From: Blastococcus sp. LR1
Lineage (GTDB): Bacteria; Actinomycetota; Actinomycetes; Mycobacteriales; Geodermatophilaceae
NCBI RefSeq assembly: GCF_020166105.1
Contig: NZ_JAIUJY010000001.1
Span: 806,001 to 870,000, forward strand
DNA: 64,000 nucleotides
Direction of reading: 5' to 3'
Of the stretch, positions 8,394 to 18,939 are shown piece by piece. The first letter of the stretch is position 1; each line of letters opens with the position of its first letter. A model generated the notes under the pieces. The model ran no database searches. It was not told the origin of the DNA and saw nothing but the letters and a program-made list of their open reading frames with translations. The position numbers and the translations under genes were made by a program.

Positions 8394-9589
8394 GGCTTGA
8401 CTCCCGACCAGATCGTCACGGGCATGGCCGGCTTCCAGCCGGTGAAGCCGCCCACCGGGGCGGCGGTGGCGACGCCGAGCCGGACCAGCTCACCGCCCTC
8501 CCGTGCATGGCGCTCGGCGAGCACCGCCTCGCTCTCCAGCGTGACGGCGTTGACCACCAGCCGGCCGCCGGTGGGCAGGGCGTCCCAGCACGCGTCGAGG
8601 ACGCCAGGAGCGGTCGCTCCCCCACCGACGAAGACCGCGTCGGGCGCGGGCAGGCCGGCCAGCGCCTCCGGCGCCCGGCCGTGGACCACCCGGAGGTCGG
8701 GCACACCGAGCCGGCCGGCGTTCCGCCCGATCCGCGCGGCCCGGTCGGGGTGCGCCTCGACCGCGACCGCGCGGCACGACGGGTGCACGCGCATCCACTC
8801 GATCCCGATGGACCCGGCCCCCGCGCCGACGTCCCACAGCAGCTGACCCGGCAGCGGGGCCAGCCGGGCGAGCGTCACCGTCCGGACGTCGCGCTTGGTC
8901 AGCTGGCCGTCGTGCTCGTAGGCGTCGTCGGGCAGCCCCGGTGTCGTCGGCAGCGGCACGCTGCCGGGGTCGGCGACCACCTCGACGGCGGTCAGCACCA
9001 GCGGATCGGTCTCGGCGTGCGGCCACTCCGCCGCGGTTCCGGCGAACCGCCGCTCGTCCGGGCCGCCCAGCTGGGCCAGGGCCGTGACCCGGCTGGCGCC
9101 GTAGCCCCAGGCCACGAGACGGTCCGCCACCGCGGCGGGCGAGCGCGTGTCCGACCCGAGAACCAGCAGTCTCCGGCCCGGGGTCACGTGCGGGGCGAGC
9201 AGCTCGACCGGCCGGCCGACGACCGTCACGACCGTCGTCTCCTCGACCGCCCAGCCGAGCCGCGCGCAGGCCAGGGTCACCGACGAGGAGTGCGGGACGA
9301 CGTCCACGACCTCCGGTCCGAGCGCCCGGACCAGCGAGGTGCCGATGCCGGAGAACATCGGGTCGCCGCTGGCCAGGACGACGACGCGACGGCCGGGGTG
9401 CGTCTCGCGCACCGCGGCGAGCGCCGGGCCCATCGGCGAGGGCCAGGGCACTCGTTCGGCGGTCACCGACGCCGGCACCAGCCCCAGCTGGCGGGCGCTG
9501 CCGCGCAGCACGTCGGCCGACTCGATCGCCCGGCGAGCCGTCGGGGAGAGCCCGTCCCAGCCGTCGGCGCCGATGCCCACGACGGTCAC
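8390..9589 (-). CDS. cobL: Precorrin-6Y C5,15-methyltransferase (decarboxylating) CobL
   Basis: Bifunctional 399-residue enzyme. The N-terminal CbiE-type half ([18 protein letters not shown], then [12 protein letters not shown]) methylates C-5 and C-15. The C-terminal CbiT-type half carries a Rossmann SAM site ([17 protein letters not shown]) and decarboxylates C-12. The open frame runs further upstream, but GTG at 9589 is preceded by GGGGAAG at good spacing and places the methylase motif at the N-terminus as in the family. It is coupled to cobM by ATGA and divergent from cobD. Confidence 0.9.
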   Translation of the reverse strand: MTVVGIGADGWDGLSPTARRAIESADVLRGSARQLGLVPASVTAERVPWPSPMGPALAAVRETHPGRRVVVLASGDPMFSGIGTSLVRALGPEVVDVVPHSSSVTLACARLGWAVEETTVVTVVGRPVELLAPHVTPGRRLLVLGSDTRSPAAVADRLVAWGYGASRVTALAQLGGPDERRFAGTAAEWPHAETDPLVLTAVEVVADPGSVPLPTTPGLPDDAYEHDGQLTKRDVRTVTLARLAPLPGQLLWDVGAGAGSIGIEWMRVHPSCRAVAVEAHPDRAARIGRNAGRLGVPDLRVVHGRAPEALAGLPAPDAVFVGGGATAPGVLDACWDALPTGGRLVVNAVTLESEAVLAERHAREGGELVRLGVATAAPVGGFTGWKPAMPVTIWSGVKP

Positions 9590-9640
9590 CGGCGCAGGGC
9601 TTCCCCGCTTCTCAGCACGCACGACGGGCGATCCTAGGCA

Positions 9641-9658
9641 CCGGCCCTCCGGGGCCGG
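9641..9658. repeat. Short inverted repeat in the cobL/cobD divergent gap
   Basis: CCGGCCC and GGGCCGG are perfect arms around a four-base loop, 19 bp before the cobD ATG. It could be an operator or only a GC-rich hairpin in the leader. No further evidence. Confidence 0.35.
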
Positions 9659-9676
9659 TTGACACGATGGGCGGCG

Positions 9677-10615
9677 ATGGACACCTCGATCGCGACCGGC
9701 CTGGCGCTGGGCGCCGCCGCCGACCTGCTGTTCGCCGACCCCCGGCGCGCCCATCCGGTGGCCGGCTTCGGCACGGTCGCCGCCGCGCTCGAGCGGGCGG
9801 TCTGGCGCGACTCCCGGGCGGTCGGCACCGGCCACGCGCTCGGGCTGGTCGCGGCGGCGTCCGGGCTCGGATCGCTGGTCGACCGCAGCACGCGGAGCTC
9901 CCCGATCGCCCGGACGCTGACCACCGCCGCGGCGACCTGGGCCGTCCTCGGGGGCACCTCGCTCGGCCGCGCGGCGACCCGGATGCGAACCGCGCTGGAG
10001 GCCGGCGACGTCGACGCCGGCCGCGCGGCGCTGCCGGCGCTGGCCGGCCGGGACCCGCGGGCGCTCGGGGTGGACGGGCTGGCCCGCGCGACCGTCGAGT
10101 CCGTCGCGGAGAACACCTCGGACGCAGCGGTCGCCCCGCTCTTCTGGGGCGCGGTCGCCGGTCTTCCGGGGCTGCTCGGCTACCGGGCGGTGAACACCCT
10201 CGACGCGATGGTCGGCCACCGGTCGCCCCGCTACGAGCGGTTCGGCTGGGCGTCGGCGCGCCTGGACGACGTCGCCAACTGGCTGCCGGCCCGGCTCACC
10301 GCCGCACTGACCGTCGTCTGCGCCGGGGCCACGGGGGGCTCCGCGACCGGCGCGCTGCGCACCTGGCTGCGCGACGGCGCGGCGCATCCGAGCCCGAACT
10401 CCGGTCGGTGCGAGGCGGCGGCGGCGGGCGCGCTCGGCGTTCGGCTGGGCGGGCGGAACGTGTACGGCTCCCGGGTCGAGGACCGTCCGTTCCTGGGGTC
10501 GGGCCGGCCGCCGACGGCCGCCGACATCGGCGCCGCCGTCCGGCTGTCGAGGGCCGTCTGGATCAGCGCTGCGGTCCTCGCGGTGGTCACCCGGCTGATG
10601 CGGGGCCGGTCGTGA
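9677..10615 (+). CDS. cobD: Adenosylcobinamide-phosphate synthase CobD/CbiB
   Basis: Membrane enzyme that attaches the aminopropanol (or its phosphate) arm to adenosylcobyric acid. The 312-residue protein has the family blocks [47 protein letters not shown] and [19 protein letters not shown], and several hydrophobic segments. I chose ATG at 9677; a TTG at 9659 would add six residues with no better signal. The stop overlaps the cobQ GTG (GTGA). Confidence 0.92.
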   Translation: MDTSIATGLALGAAADLLFADPRRAHPVAGFGTVAAALERAVWRDSRAVGTGHALGLVAAASGLGSLVDRSTRSSPIARTLTTAAATWAVLGGTSLGRAATRMRTALEAGDVDAGRAALPALAGRDPRALGVDGLARATVESVAENTSDAAVAPLFWGAVAGLPGLLGYRAVNTLDAMVGHRSPRYERFGWASARLDDVANWLPARLTAALTVVCAGATGGSATGALRTWLRDGAAHPSPNSGRCEAAAAGALGVRLGGRNVYGSRVEDRPFLGSGRPPTAADIGAAVRLSRAVWISAAVLAVVTRLMRGRS

Positions 10616-12126
10616 GCGGGGCGCTGCTGGTCGCCGGCACCACCTCGGACGCCGGCAAGTCGGTGGTCACCGCGGGCATCTGCCGGTGGCTGGTGCGCGA
10701 GGGCGTCTCCGTCGCGCCGTTCAAGGCCCAGAACATGAGCAACAACTCCATGGTCACCCTGGACGGCGCGGAGATCGGCCGGGCGCAGGTCATGCAGGCA
10801 GCCGCCGCACGGGTCGAGCCCGAGGCGGCGATGAACCCGGTGCTGCTCAAGCCCGGCGGCGACAACTCCAGCCAGGTCGTCGTCCTCGGGCGGGCGGTCG
10901 CCGATGTGACCGCGCTCAGCTACCGGCCGATGAAGGCCGCGCTGCTGGAGCAGGTGCTGACCAGCCTGGCCGACCTTCGCTCCCGCTTCGACGTGGTGAT
11001 CTGCGAGGGCGCGGGTTCCCCCACCGAGATCAACCTGCGCGCCGACGACATCGCCAACATGGGCCTGGCGACCGCCGCCGAGCTCCCCGTCCTGGTGGTC
11101 GGCGACATCGACCGGGGCGGGCTCTTCCCCGCGCTCTACGGCACGGTCGCGCTGATGCCGCCGGCCGACCAGCGGCTGGTCGCCGGGTTCCTGGTCAACA
11201 AGTTCCGCGGCGACGTCCGCCTGCTGGAACCCGGCCTGGTCGAGCTGGAGCGGCTCACCGGCCGTCCGACGCTCGGGGTGCTGCCCTGGCTCGGCGGGCT
11301 GGAGCTCGACGTCGAGGACTCCCTCGGCGTGCCGACCGGAGGCGCGATGATCGCGCCGCCGCACGGCGAAGACGTGCTCCGCGTCGCGGTCGCCCGGCTG
11401 CCCCGGCTGTCGAACTTCACCGACCTCGACGCGCTGGCCGCCGAGCCCGGGGTCCTCGTCCGGTACGTGACCCGACCCGAGGAGCTGGCCGACGCCGACC
11501 TCGTCGTCCTCCCCGGCACGCGGTCGACCGTCGCCGACCTCGCCTGGCTGCGGGAGACGGGCCTGGCCGAGGCGGTGCGCCGGCACGCCGCCGCCGACGG
11601 CCCGGTCCTCGGCATCTGCGGCGGCCACCAGATGCTGGCCCGCACCATCACCGACGACGTCGAGTCCCGCGCCGGCACCGTCGCCGGGCTCGGCCTGCTG
11701 CCCACCGACGTCCGGTTCGCCCCCGAGAAGACCCTGGGACGGCCGTCGGGAACAGCCCTCGGGCAGCCCGTCGACGGTTACGAGATCCACCACGGGGTGG
11801 TCACCGTGGACTGGAACTCCGGCACCCCTGCCGCCGAGCCGTTCCTCGACGGCGCCCGGGCGGGGTCGGTCCTCGGCACCACGTGGCACGGCGCGCTGGA
11901 GAACGACGGGTTCCGGCGGGCCTTCCTCGCCGAGGTCGCGCGCACCACCGGTCGCCGGTTCGTCCCCGCTCCGGACACGGATTTCGCCGCGGTCCGCGAG
12001 GCCCGCCTGGACCGTCTCGGCGACCTCGTCGCCGAGCACGCCGACACCGCGGCGCTCTGGCGGCTGATCGAGACCGGAGCTCCGCCGGACCTCCCGCTCC
12101 TGCCGCCGGGCTCGGCCGCGGGCTGA
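10612..12126 (+). CDS. cobQ: Cobyric acid synthase CobQ
   Basis: Glutamine- and ATP-dependent amidation of adenosylcobyrinic acid a,c-diamide at four side chains (b, d, e, g). The 504-residue protein has an N-terminal P-loop ([16 protein letters not shown]), the diagnostic [10 protein letters not shown] and [14 protein letters not shown] segments, and a class I glutaminase half with the nucleophile in [10 protein letters not shown] and the His in [18 protein letters not shown] start, coupled to cobD. It is the last gene before the riboswitch. Confidence 0.94.
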   Translation: MSGALLVAGTTSDAGKSVVTAGICRWLVREGVSVAPFKAQNMSNNSMVTLDGAEIGRAQVMQAAAARVEPEAAMNPVLLKPGGDNSSQVVVLGRAVADVTALSYRPMKAALLEQVLTSLADLRSRFDVVICEGAGSPTEINLRADDIANMGLATAAELPVLVVGDIDRGGLFPALYGTVALMPPADQRLVAGFLVNKFRGDVRLLEPGLVELERLTGRPTLGVLPWLGGLELDVEDSLGVPTGGAMIAPPHGEDVLRVAVARLPRLSNFTDLDALAAEPGVLVRYVTRPEELADADLVVLPGTRSTVADLAWLRETGLAEAVRRHAAADGPVLGICGGHQMLARTITDDVESRAGTVAGLGLLPTDVRFAPEKTLGRPSGTALGQPVDGYEIHHGVVTVDWNSGTPAAEPFLDGARAGSVLGTTWHGALENDGFRRAFLAEVARTTGRRFVPAPDTDFAAVREARLDRLGDLVAEHADTAALWRLIETGAPPDLPLLPPGSAAG

Positions 12127-12149
12127 CCCCGGGGCTGTCGGTCCGGGCA

Positions 12150-12272
12150 CCGGTTGTGGTTCCATGACGCCGCCACACGCGACGGCAGTGGAGGAAGCCC
12201 GGTGAGATTCCGGCGCGGTCCCGCCACTGTGAGCCGGTTCTCCGGTTAGTCAGGAACTCCCGCCGTCGCGCT
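12150..12272 (+). ncRNA. Cobalamin riboswitch aptamer
   Basis: Matches the B12-element core: GGAAGCCCGGTGAGATTCC, then GGTCCCGCCACTGTGA at 12227-12242 and the B12-box-like AGTCAGGA with ACTCCCGCC at 12248-12264. A nine-base P1 stem, CGCGACGGC at 12178-12186 with GCCGTCGCG at 12262-12270, closes the core. An inner stem pairs CAGTGG with CCACTG. It lies 40 bp upstream of the chelatase gene on the same strand, so adenosylcobalamin should repress the whole rightward operon. The exact 5' boundary is uncertain. Confidence 0.9.
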
Positions 12273-12279
12273 CCTGCCA

Positions 12280-12304
12280 CCTCCGGGCGTGGACACCCGG
12301 GGAG
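12280..12304 (+). promoter_or_regulatory. Possible Shine-Dalgarno-sequestering hairpin of the riboswitch
   Basis: CTCCGGG at 12281-12287 can pair with CCCGGGG at 12296-12302, leaving an eight-base loop. The 3' arm covers the start of the GGAGAGG ribosome site of the next gene. No U-run follows, so control of translation rather than transcription termination is the better guess. Confidence 0.45.
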
Positions 12305-12310
12305 AGGACC

Positions 12311-14401
12311 GTGCTCCGTGCGCCGTTTTTCGGCATGACGTACCCCTTCAGCGCCGTCGTCGGCATGGACGACATGCGGCTGGCCCTCCTGCTCAACGCC
12401 GTCTCCCCCGCCGTCGGCGGCGTGCTGGTGCGCGGCGAGAAGGGCACGGCGAAGTCGACGACCGTCCGTGCGCTGGCCGCCGTGCTACCGCCGGTCGCCG
12501 TCGTTCCGGGCTGCCGGTTCGCCTGCGATCCCGCGGCACCCGACCCGGCCTGCCCCGACGGCCCGCACGAGCCCACCGCCGGCGGCCCCGCCCGTTCGGC
12601 CCGGCTGGTCGAGCTGCCCGTCGGCGCCTCGGAGGACCGGGTCGTCGGCTCGCTGGACCTGGAGCGCGCGCTCACCGAGGGCGTCAAGGCGTTCGAGCCC
12701 GGCCTGCTGGCCGCCGCCCACCGCGGCGTGCTCTACGTCGACGAGGTCAACCTGCTGCACGACCACCTGGTCGACCTGCTGCTGGACGCCGCCGCGATGG
12801 GCACCGCCTACGTCGAGCGGGAGGGCGTCTCGGTCCGGCACGCCGCCCGCTTCCTCCTCGTCGGGACCATGAACCCGGAGGAGGGCGAGCTGCGGCCGCA
12901 GCTGCTCGACCGGTTCGGCCTCACCGTCGAGGTGGCCGCGCCGCGCGACCCCGCCCAGCGCGCCGAGGTGGTGCGCCGCCGGTTCGCCTCCGACGCCGAC
13001 CCGGCCGGGTTCGCCACGACGTGGGCGACGGAGGAGACCGCGCTGGCCGACCGCATCGCCGACGCCCGCGCCCGGCTGCCGCACGTCGTGCTCTCCGACG
13101 CCGCGCTCCAGCAGGTGACCGCGGTCTGCGCCGCCTTCGACGTCGACGGCCTGCGCGCCGACCTGGTCACCGCCCGCGCCGCGATCGCGCACGCCGCCTG
13201 GTGCGGCCGCGACGAAGTGACCGAGGACGACGTGCGCGTGGCCGCCCGCCTCGCGCTGCCGCACCGCCGCCGGCGCAACCCGTTCGACGCCCCTGGGCTC
13301 GACGAGGACCTCCTCGACTCGACGCTGGCCGACAGCCGCCCCGACGACGGCCCGGACGACGACGGCCCCGACGACGACGGCCCGGAGGACGACGACCGCG
13401 GAAGCGACGGCCCCGGCGACGACGGCGGCACTCCTCCCCCGCCCTCCGGCACCCCCGACGGCCCGGCCCCCGAGGGCCGAGATGGCCACGATGGCCCTGA
13501 GTCGGCGGGCGAGCCGACCACCTCGCCCCGGGGCGAGGGCGGAGGTTCCGCCGACGCCGCACCGGCACCCGACCGGGCCGCCGTCGCACCGTCGGACCCG
13601 TTCCGCGCGCGCCGCCTGGAGGTGCCCGGCATCGGCGCCGGCGCCTCGGGCCGCCGGTCGCGGGCCCGCTCGGAGCGCGGCCGCGTCGTCGGGTCCACCC
13701 GCCCGGCCGGCACCGTCACGAAGCTGCACCTGACCGGCACCGTGCTGGCCGCCGCGCCGCACCAGCGGGCGCGCGGGCGCACCGGCCCCGGCCTGCGCAT
13801 CGCCCGCGAGGACCTGCGCCAGGCCGTCCTCGAGGGTCGCGAGGGCAACCTCGTCCTCTTCGTCGTCGACGCCAGCGGCTCGATGGGCTCCCGGGCCCGG
13901 ATGGGCGCGGTCAAGGGCGCGATCCTGTCGCTGCTGCTGGACGCCTACCAGCGCCGCGACAAGGTCGGACTGGTCACCTTCCGCGGCGCGGCGGCCGAGG
14001 TCGCCCTGCCGCCCACCTGGTCGGTGGAGGCGGCGGCCGCCCGGCTCGCCGAGCTGCCCACCGGCGGGCGGACGCCGCTGGCCGCGGGGCTGATCGAGGC
14101 GCAGCAGGTCCTCCGCCGGGAGCGGATCCGCGATCCGCAGCGCCGGCCGCTGCTCGTCGTCGTCACCGACGGCCGGGCCACCGGGGCACGCGGAGGTGCC
14201 GCGCTGACCGAGGCCCGCACCGCCGCGGCGCTGCTGGCTGCGACGGGCACGGCCGCGGTGGTCGTCGACTGCGAGTCCGGCCCGGTCCGCCTCGGCCTGG
14301 CCGCCACGCTGGGGACGGCGCTCGGCGCGCAGACCCTCCGGCTCGACGAGCTCGCCGCCGACTCGCTGGCCGCCACGGTCCGCGGCGCGAGGGCCGCCTG
14401 A
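12311..14401 (+). CDS. AAA+/VWA chelatase subunit (ChlI-ChlD-type, putative cobaltochelatase)
   Basis: A 696-residue Mg-chelatase-like motor subunit, here probably the ATPase partner that drives cobalt insertion into hydrogenobyrinate a,c-diamide. The N-terminal AAA+ domain has Walker A ([11 protein letters not shown], about residue 41) and Walker B ([17 protein letters not shown], about 140). An acidic and proline-rich linker covers about residues 340-420. A VWA domain with the MIDAS motif DASGSMGS follows near 520. This is BchI and BchD in one chain. The GTG at 12311 has GGAGAGG upstream; the later ATG at 12335 has none. The large CobN subunit is not in the window. Confidence 0.85.
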   Translation: MLRAPFFGMTYPFSAVVGMDDMRLALLLNAVSPAVGGVLVRGEKGTAKSTTVRALAAVLPPVAVVPGCRFACDPAAPDPACPDGPHEPTAGGPARSARLVELPVGASEDRVVGSLDLERALTEGVKAFEPGLLAAAHRGVLYVDEVNLLHDHLVDLLLDAAAMGTAYVEREGVSVRHAARFLLVGTMNPEEGELRPQLLDRFGLTVEVAAPRDPAQRAEVVRRRFASDADPAGFATTWATEETALADRIADARARLPHVVLSDAALQQVTAVCAAFDVDGLRADLVTARAAIAHAAWCGRDEVTEDDVRVAARLALPHRRRRNPFDAPGLDEDLLDSTLADSRPDDGPDDDGPDDDGPEDDDRGSDGPGDDGGTPPPPSGTPDGPAPEGRDGHDGPESAGEPTTSPRGEGGGSADAAPAPDRAAVAPSDPFRARRLEVPGIGAGASGRRSRARSERGRVVGSTRPAGTVTKLHLTGTVLAAAPHQRARGRTGPGLRIAREDLRQAVLEGREGNLVLFVVDASGSMGSRARMGAVKGAILSLLLDAYQRRDKVGLVTFRGAAAEVALPPTWSVEAAAARLAELPTGGRTPLAAGLIEAQQVLRRERIRDPQRRPLLVVVTDGRATGARGGAALTEARTAAALLAATGTAAVVVDCESGPVRLGLAATLGTALGAQTLRLDELAADSLAATVRGARAA
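13345..13395 (+). repeat. In-frame Asp-rich tandem repeat in the chelatase linker
   Basis: Copies of CC(G/C)GACGACGACGGC in tandem encode [18 protein letters not shown] in the linker between the AAA+ and VWA domains. Copy number could vary without breaking the frame. Acidic linkers are normal in ChlD-type subunits. Confidence 0.6.
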
Positions 14402-15015
14402 TGCCGCAGGGACAGGTCGCCGTCACCCCGCAGGACGGGCTCACCACGCGGCAGCGGCGCAACCGCCCGCTGCTCGTCGTGCACACCGGCGAGATGAAGG
14501 GCAAGTCCACCGCGGCGTTCGGCATGGCTCTGCGCGCGTGGAACCAGGGCTGGTCGACCGCGGTCTACCAGTTCGTCAAGAGCGCCAAGTGGAAGGTCGG
14601 CGAGGAGAACGCGCTGACCGCACTGGGCCGGGTGCACGAGCAGACCGGCGAGGGCGGCCCGGTCGTCTGGCACAAGATGGGCTCGGGCTGGAGCTGGTCG
14701 CGCCGCCAGGGCAGCGAGGTCGACCACGCCGCCGACGCCGCCGAGGGCTGGGCGCAGATCAAGCGCGACCTGGCCGCCGAGGCACACCGCTTCTACGTGC
14801 TCGACGAGTTCACCTACCCGCTGAAGTGGGGGTGGGTCGACGTGGACGACGTCGTCGCGACGCTGACCTCCCGGCCCGGCACCCAGCACGTGGTGATCAC
14901 CGGCCGCGACGCCCCTGCGGCGTTGATCGAAGCGGCGGACCTGGTGGTCGAGATGACCAAGGTCAAGCACCCGATGGACGCGGGCCAGAAGGGTCAGCGA
15001 GGCATCGAGTGGTGA
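14401..15015 (+). CDS. cobO: Cob(I)yrinic acid a,c-diamide adenosyltransferase CobO
   Basis: Transfers the adenosyl group of ATP to Co(I) of the corrin. The 204-residue CobO/BtuR-type protein has an N-terminal extension, a P-loop GEMKGKST near residue 30 and the family strand FYVLDEFTYPLKWGWV (about 130-145). The ATG overlaps the chelatase stop by one base (TGATG). Its place after the chelatase and before cobB fits the order of the late pathway. Confidence 0.95.
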   Translation: MPQGQVAVTPQDGLTTRQRRNRPLLVVHTGEMKGKSTAAFGMALRAWNQGWSTAVYQFVKSAKWKVGEENALTALGRVHEQTGEGGPVVWHKMGSGWSWSRRQGSEVDHAADAAEGWAQIKRDLAAEAHRFYVLDEFTYPLKWGWVDVDDVVATLTSRPGTQHVVITGRDAPAALIEAADLVVEMTKVKHPMDAGQKGQRGIEW

Positions 15016-16412
15016 GCAGGGGCGGGCGGGGGACAGCACGGATCGTCGTGGCGGCCCCGAGCAGCAACGCGGGCAAGACGTCGGTGGCCACGGGGCTCGT
15101 CGCCGCCTTCACCGCCCGCGGGCTCACCGTCTCGCCGCACAAGGTCGGCCCCGACTACATCGACCCCGGCTACTCCGGTCTCGCGGCCGGCCGCCCGGGC
15201 CGCAACCTGGACCCCTGGCTGGTCGGCGAGGAGCGCATCGCGCCGCTGTTCCTGCGCGGCGCGATGCACCCGGGGCCGGCCGACGTCGCCGTCGTCGAGG
15301 GCGTGATGGGCCTGTTCGACGGCGCCAGCCACCCGTCGGTCGAGCCGGGCTTCGCCTCCACCGCGCACGTCGCCGGGCTGCTGCGGGCGCCGGTCGTGCT
15401 CGTCGTCGACGCCTCCTCGCAGGCGCGGTCCGTGGCCGCGCTGGTGCACGGGTTCGCCACCTTCGACCCCGCCGTCCGGCTCGGCGGCGTCGTCCTCAAC
15501 CGGGTCGGCAGCGACCGGCACGAGTCGATCCTGCGCGAGGCGCTCGGCGCGGCCGGGGTGCCGGTGCTCGGCGCGGTCCGCCGGATGGAGCAGCTGCACA
15601 CACCGTCCCGGCACCTGGGCCTGATCCCGGCGGCCGAGCGGTCGGACGCGGCGCTGGCGACCGTCCGCCGGCTGGGCGAGGTCGTGGCCTCCTCCGTCGA
15701 CCTCGACGCCGTGCTCGCCCTCGCCCGCTCCGCTCCTCCGCTGGACGCCCGCCCCTGGAATCCCGCCGCCGAGGTCGCCACCAGCCCGGGCCGGCCGCGG
15801 ATCGCGGTCGCCGGCGGTCCCGCCTTCACCTTCGGCTACGCGGAGAACACCGAGCTGCTCGAGGCCGCGGGAGCGGAGGTCGTGACCGTCGACCCGCTGC
15901 GCGACGAGGTACTGCCACCCGGCACCGCAGGGCTCGTGGTCGGCGGCGGCTTTCCCGAGGTGCACGCCGCCGAGCTGTCGGCCAACGAGTCGCTGCGCGC
16001 CGAGGTCGCGGCGCTCGCGGCCCGGGGCGCACCGGTGGCCGCGGAGTGCGCGGGGCTGCTCTACCTGGCCCGCGAGCTCGACGGCGTCCCGATGTGCGGA
16101 GTGCTCGACGTGGCGACGGCGATGTCGCCCCGGCTCACCCTCGGCTACCGGTCGGCGGTCGCCGTGTCCGACTCGGTGCTCGCACCGGCCGGCACCCGCG
16201 TGCGCGGCCACGAGTTCCACCGCACGCACGCCGACCCGCCGGCCGGCCGCGACGGCGCCTGGCGCTGGTCGGAGGCCGGCCCCGAGGGGTTCGTCGCCGG
16301 CAGCGTGCACGCCTCCTACCTGCACCTGAACTGGGCCGGCAGTCCGCAGCTCGCCTCCCGCTTCGTCACCGCCTGCGCCCGTCGATCGGAGCACGCCCGT
16401 GCACATCGCTGA
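15012..16412 (+). CDS. cobB: Hydrogenobyrinic acid a,c-diamide synthase CobB
   Basis: Glutamine-dependent amidation of the a and c carboxyls. The 466 residues start with a P-loop ([13 protein letters not shown]), followed by [24 protein letters not shown], and a class I glutaminase half with the catalytic Cys in [10 protein letters not shown] and the His region in HASYLHLNW. In the aerobic pathway the substrate is cobalt-free hydrogenobyrinate, which fits CobG and CobH here. GTG start overlapping the cobO stop. Confidence 0.93.
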   Translation: MSRGGRGTARIVVAAPSSNAGKTSVATGLVAAFTARGLTVSPHKVGPDYIDPGYSGLAAGRPGRNLDPWLVGEERIAPLFLRGAMHPGPADVAVVEGVMGLFDGASHPSVEPGFASTAHVAGLLRAPVVLVVDASSQARSVAALVHGFATFDPAVRLGGVVLNRVGSDRHESILREALGAAGVPVLGAVRRMEQLHTPSRHLGLIPAAERSDAALATVRRLGEVVASSVDLDAVLALARSAPPLDARPWNPAAEVATSPGRPRIAVAGGPAFTFGYAENTELLEAAGAEVVTVDPLRDEVLPPGTAGLVVGGGFPEVHAAELSANESLRAEVAALAARGAPVAAECAGLLYLARELDGVPMCGVLDVATAMSPRLTLGYRSAVAVSDSVLAPAGTRVRGHEFHRTHADPPAGRDGAWRWSEAGPEGFVAGSVHASYLHLNWAGSPQLASRFVTACARRSEHARAHR

Positions 16413-17082
16413 AGGCTTCCTGCCGGTCGGGCACGCGGTCGGCTGGACGATCGCCGCCGCACCGTTCGTCGTGCACGGCGCCCGGGCCGTCGTCAGGGAG
16501 GTGCGGGAGAACCCGGAGGCGACGCTGCTGCTCGGCGCGGCCGGGGCCTTCACCTTCGTGCTCAGTGCCATCAAGCTGCCGAGCGTCACCGGAAGCTCCA
16601 GCCATCCGACCGGCACCGGCCCCGGAGCGATCCTCTTCCGGCCACCGGTGATGGCGCTGCTGGGCACCGTCGTCCTGCTGTTCCAGGCACTGCTGCTGGC
16701 GCACGGCGGGCTGACCACCCTGGGAGCCAACGCGTTCGCCTTCGCCGTGGTCGGACCGTGGGTCGGCTACGGCGCCTACCGGCTGACCAGAGCGGTCGGC
16801 GCGGGGCTCCTCCCGGCCGTCTTCGCGGGAGTCGCGCTGGCCGACCTGGCCACCTACGTCACCACCTCCGTCCAGCTGGCTCTGGCGTTCCCCGACGCCG
16901 GGAGCGGCCTGGCCGGCGCGCTGGTCAAGTTCCTCGGCGTCTTCGCCGTCACCCAGATCCCGCTGGCCGTCGGCGAGGGGCTGCTCGGCGTCCTGCTGTT
17001 CCGCGCGCTGACCGGAAACGCCCGGCCCGAGCTCGAGCGACTCGGCATCCTGACCCCCGCTCCCACCGGGAGTGCCGCGTGA
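16399..17082 (+). CDS. cbiM: Cobalt ECF transporter substrate-binding subunit CbiM
   Basis: Membrane S-component that captures Co2+. The mature N-terminus MHIAEGFLP is diagnostic: its His at position 2 and free amino terminus bind the metal. The segment [13 protein letters not shown] supplies the other family ligand loop. The 227 residues form about six hydrophobic helices. GTG start; the gene overlaps the end of cobB by 14 bp. Confidence 0.95.
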   Translation: MHIAEGFLPVGHAVGWTIAAAPFVVHGARAVVREVRENPEATLLLGAAGAFTFVLSAIKLPSVTGSSSHPTGTGPGAILFRPPVMALLGTVVLLFQALLLAHGGLTTLGANAFAFAVVGPWVGYGAYRLTRAVGAGLLPAVFAGVALADLATYVTTSVQLALAFPDAGSGLAGALVKFLGVFAVTQIPLAVGEGLLGVLLFRALTGNARPELERLGILTPAPTGSAA

Positions 17083-17366
17083 CCCGCCGAACCCTGGTCA
17101 ACGCGCTGCTGGTCCTCGCCGTCGTCGCGCTCTTCGCCGTACCGCTCCTGCTGGACGGCGGCACCTCCGAGTACGGCGGCACCGACGCCGCCGTGACCGA
17201 GGAGCTGGAGGCCGGGGGCCACACCCCCTGGTTCGATCCGCTGTTCAGCCCGGCCGGTGAGGTCGAGTCGGGGTTGTTCGCCCTGCAGGCCGCGCTCGGG
17301 GCCGGCGTGCTCGGCTACGTGCTCGGTCTGCTGCGCGGCCGCCGCCAGGCCGCCGAACCGCGGTGA
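17079..17366 (+). CDS. cbiN: Cobalt ECF transporter auxiliary subunit CbiN
   Basis: A 95-residue protein with two membrane helices ([18 protein letters not shown] and a C-terminal [16 protein letters not shown]) around an extracytoplasmic loop with the acidic, aromatic pattern [16 protein letters not shown]. CbiN helps CbiM load cobalt. GTG start overlapping the cbiM stop. Confidence 0.9.
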   Translation: MTRRTLVNALLVLAVVALFAVPLLLDGGTSEYGGTDAAVTEELEAGGHTPWFDPLFSPAGEVESGLFALQAALGAGVLGYVLGLLRGRRQAAEPR

Positions 17367-18100
17367 CCGGTCTGGCCGTGGACGACGCGGCGTGGGCCAG
17401 CGCCTGGCGCCGGCGCGCCCCCGGCGACAAGCTGCTGCTCTGCGGCGGCCTCGTCGTCACCGCCCTCGTGCTCCCGGCGTGGCCGGGCAGCCTGCTGGTC
17501 GGCATCGCCGCGGTGGGGCTCGCCCTGGGCCCCGCCCGGGTGCCCGCCCGCACCTTCGGCCGGGCGGTGCGCTGGCCGCTGGCGTTCGTGGCAGTCGGCG
17601 CGGTCACCGCGGTCGTGCAGATCGGTAGCGGCGGGCCCGGCTGGGCACCGGACGCGGCGGCCACCGCCGGTTCCCTCGTCGGGCACGCGATGGCCGGGGG
17701 CGCCGCGGTGCTGCTCCTGGCGACGACGACGCCGATGTCGGATCTGCTCCCCGCCCTGCGCCGCGCGCGGGTGCCGGCCGCCGTCGTCGAGGTCGCCTCG
17801 GTCGTCTACCGGCTGCTGTTCGTGCTGCTGGACAGCCTGCGCACCATCCGCGAGGCACAGGCCGCGCGGATGGGGTACTCCTCGCTGCGCCGCTCCTACC
17901 GCTCCTCGGGCGCCCTGGCCGCCGCCGTCCTGGTCCGCTCCTGGGACCGCGCCCGCAGGATGCAGGACGGGCTGGCCGGACGGGGCATGGAAACCGGCCT
18001 GCGGGTGCTGCCCGAGACGCTGCCCTCCTCCGCCCTGTTCCTCACCGCCTCGGGCGCCGGGATCGCCGGCATCGTCACCGCCTCGCTGGTGCTGGCATGA
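17363..18100 (+). CDS. cbiQ: Cobalt ECF transporter transmembrane subunit CbiQ
   Basis: The T-component linking CbiM to the ATPase. The 245 residues have several membrane helices. The two short coupling-helix motifs of the family, EAQAARMGY (about 164) and GLAGRGME (about 203), contact CbiO. GTG start coupled to cbiN; stop coupled to cbiO (ATGA). Confidence 0.92.
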   Translation: MTGLAVDDAAWASAWRRRAPGDKLLLCGGLVVTALVLPAWPGSLLVGIAAVGLALGPARVPARTFGRAVRWPLAFVAVGAVTAVVQIGSGGPGWAPDAAATAGSLVGHAMAGGAAVLLLATTTPMSDLLPALRRARVPAAVVEVASVVYRLLFVLLDSLRTIREAQAARMGYSSLRRSYRSSGALAAAVLVRSWDRARRMQDGLAGRGMETGLRVLPETLPSSALFLTASGAGIAGIVTASLVLA

Positions 18101-18939
18101 GCCACCGCGCGCTGGCCGCCGAGGGGCTGGTCGTCGGGTACGGGCCGGGCAGCCGCGTGCTGGACGGCGCATCGCTGACCGTGCCCGCCGGACGGCGGCT
18201 CGCCGTGCTCGGAGCCAACGGCTCGGGCAAGACCACGCTGCTGCGCTGCCTGTCCGGGGCGCTGCGCCCGGCCGCAGGCACCGTCACCGTGGACGGCGTC
18301 CCCGTGGCGTACACCCGCTCCGGCCTGCGGGCGCACCGGCAGACCGTCCAGCTCGTCCTGCAGGACCCCGACGACCAGTTGTTCAGCGCCTCCGTGGCGC
18401 AGGACGTCTCGTTCGGCCCGCTCAACCTGGGGCTCGACGAGCAGGAAGCGCGCGCCCGGGTGGACGAGGCGCTGGACCTGCTCGCCGTCGACGACCTGTC
18501 GGCGCGCCCCACCCACCAGCTGTCCTTCGGCGAGCGCAAGCGGGTCGCCATCGCAGGCGCTGTCGCCATGCGGCCGTGCGTGCTGCTGCTCGACGAGCCC
18601 ACCGCCGGCCTCGACCCGGCCGCGGTGGCCGAGACGCTGACAGCGCTTGCCAGGCTGCAGGAGAACGACTCCACCGTGGTCATGAGCACCCACGACGTCG
18701 ACCTCGCACTCCGGTGGGCGGACGAGGTCGCGGTGGTGGTGGACCGGGGAGTCGTCCAGGGTCCCCCCGACGAGGTCCTGGCGGATCCGGCCCTGCTCGG
18801 GCGCGCGCGACTGGACCGGCCGTGGGCGCTGACGCTCGGAACGAGGCTGCGCGGGCTGGGCCTGCTGCCACCCGGCGCCCTTCCGCGAACCGCAGGAGAC
18901 CTGCTGGCCGCACTGCCCGAGCCGGGAGCCCGCCCGTGA
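18097..18939 (+). CDS. cbiO: Cobalt ECF transporter ATPase CbiO
   Basis: ABC ATPase that energises CbiMNQ. The 280 residues contain Walker [12 protein letters not shown], the Q-loop region [12 protein letters not shown], signature [12 protein letters not shown], Walker [14 protein letters not shown] and the switch His in MSTHDVDLA. With only one ATPase gene it should act as a homodimer. ATG start overlapping cbiQ. Confidence 0.93.
   Translation: MSHRALAAEGLVVGYGPGSRVLDGASLTVPAGRRLAVLGANGSGKTTLLRCLSGALRPAAGTVTVDGVPVAYTRSGLRAHRQTVQLVLQDPDDQLFSASVAQDVSFGPLNLGLDEQEARARVDEALDLLAVDDLSARPTHQLSFGERKRVAIAGAVAMRPCVLLLDEPTAGLDPAAVAETLTALARLQENDSTVVMSTHDVDLALRWADEVAVVVDRGVVQGPPDEVLADPALLGRARLDRPWALTLGTRLRGLGLLPPGALPRTAGDLLAALPEPGARP

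Noticed and set aside
9590-10387. A long leftward frame continuing upstream of cobL, opposite cobD
   Set aside because: Its translation is Arg/Pro/Gly-rich with no domain, and a good ribosome site with the family N-terminus exists at 9589.
13345-13395. Asp-Gly-Pro repeat considered as a CRISPR-like or mobile repeat
   Set aside because: It is in frame, codes for the acidic linker normal in ChlD-type proteins, and has no spacers.
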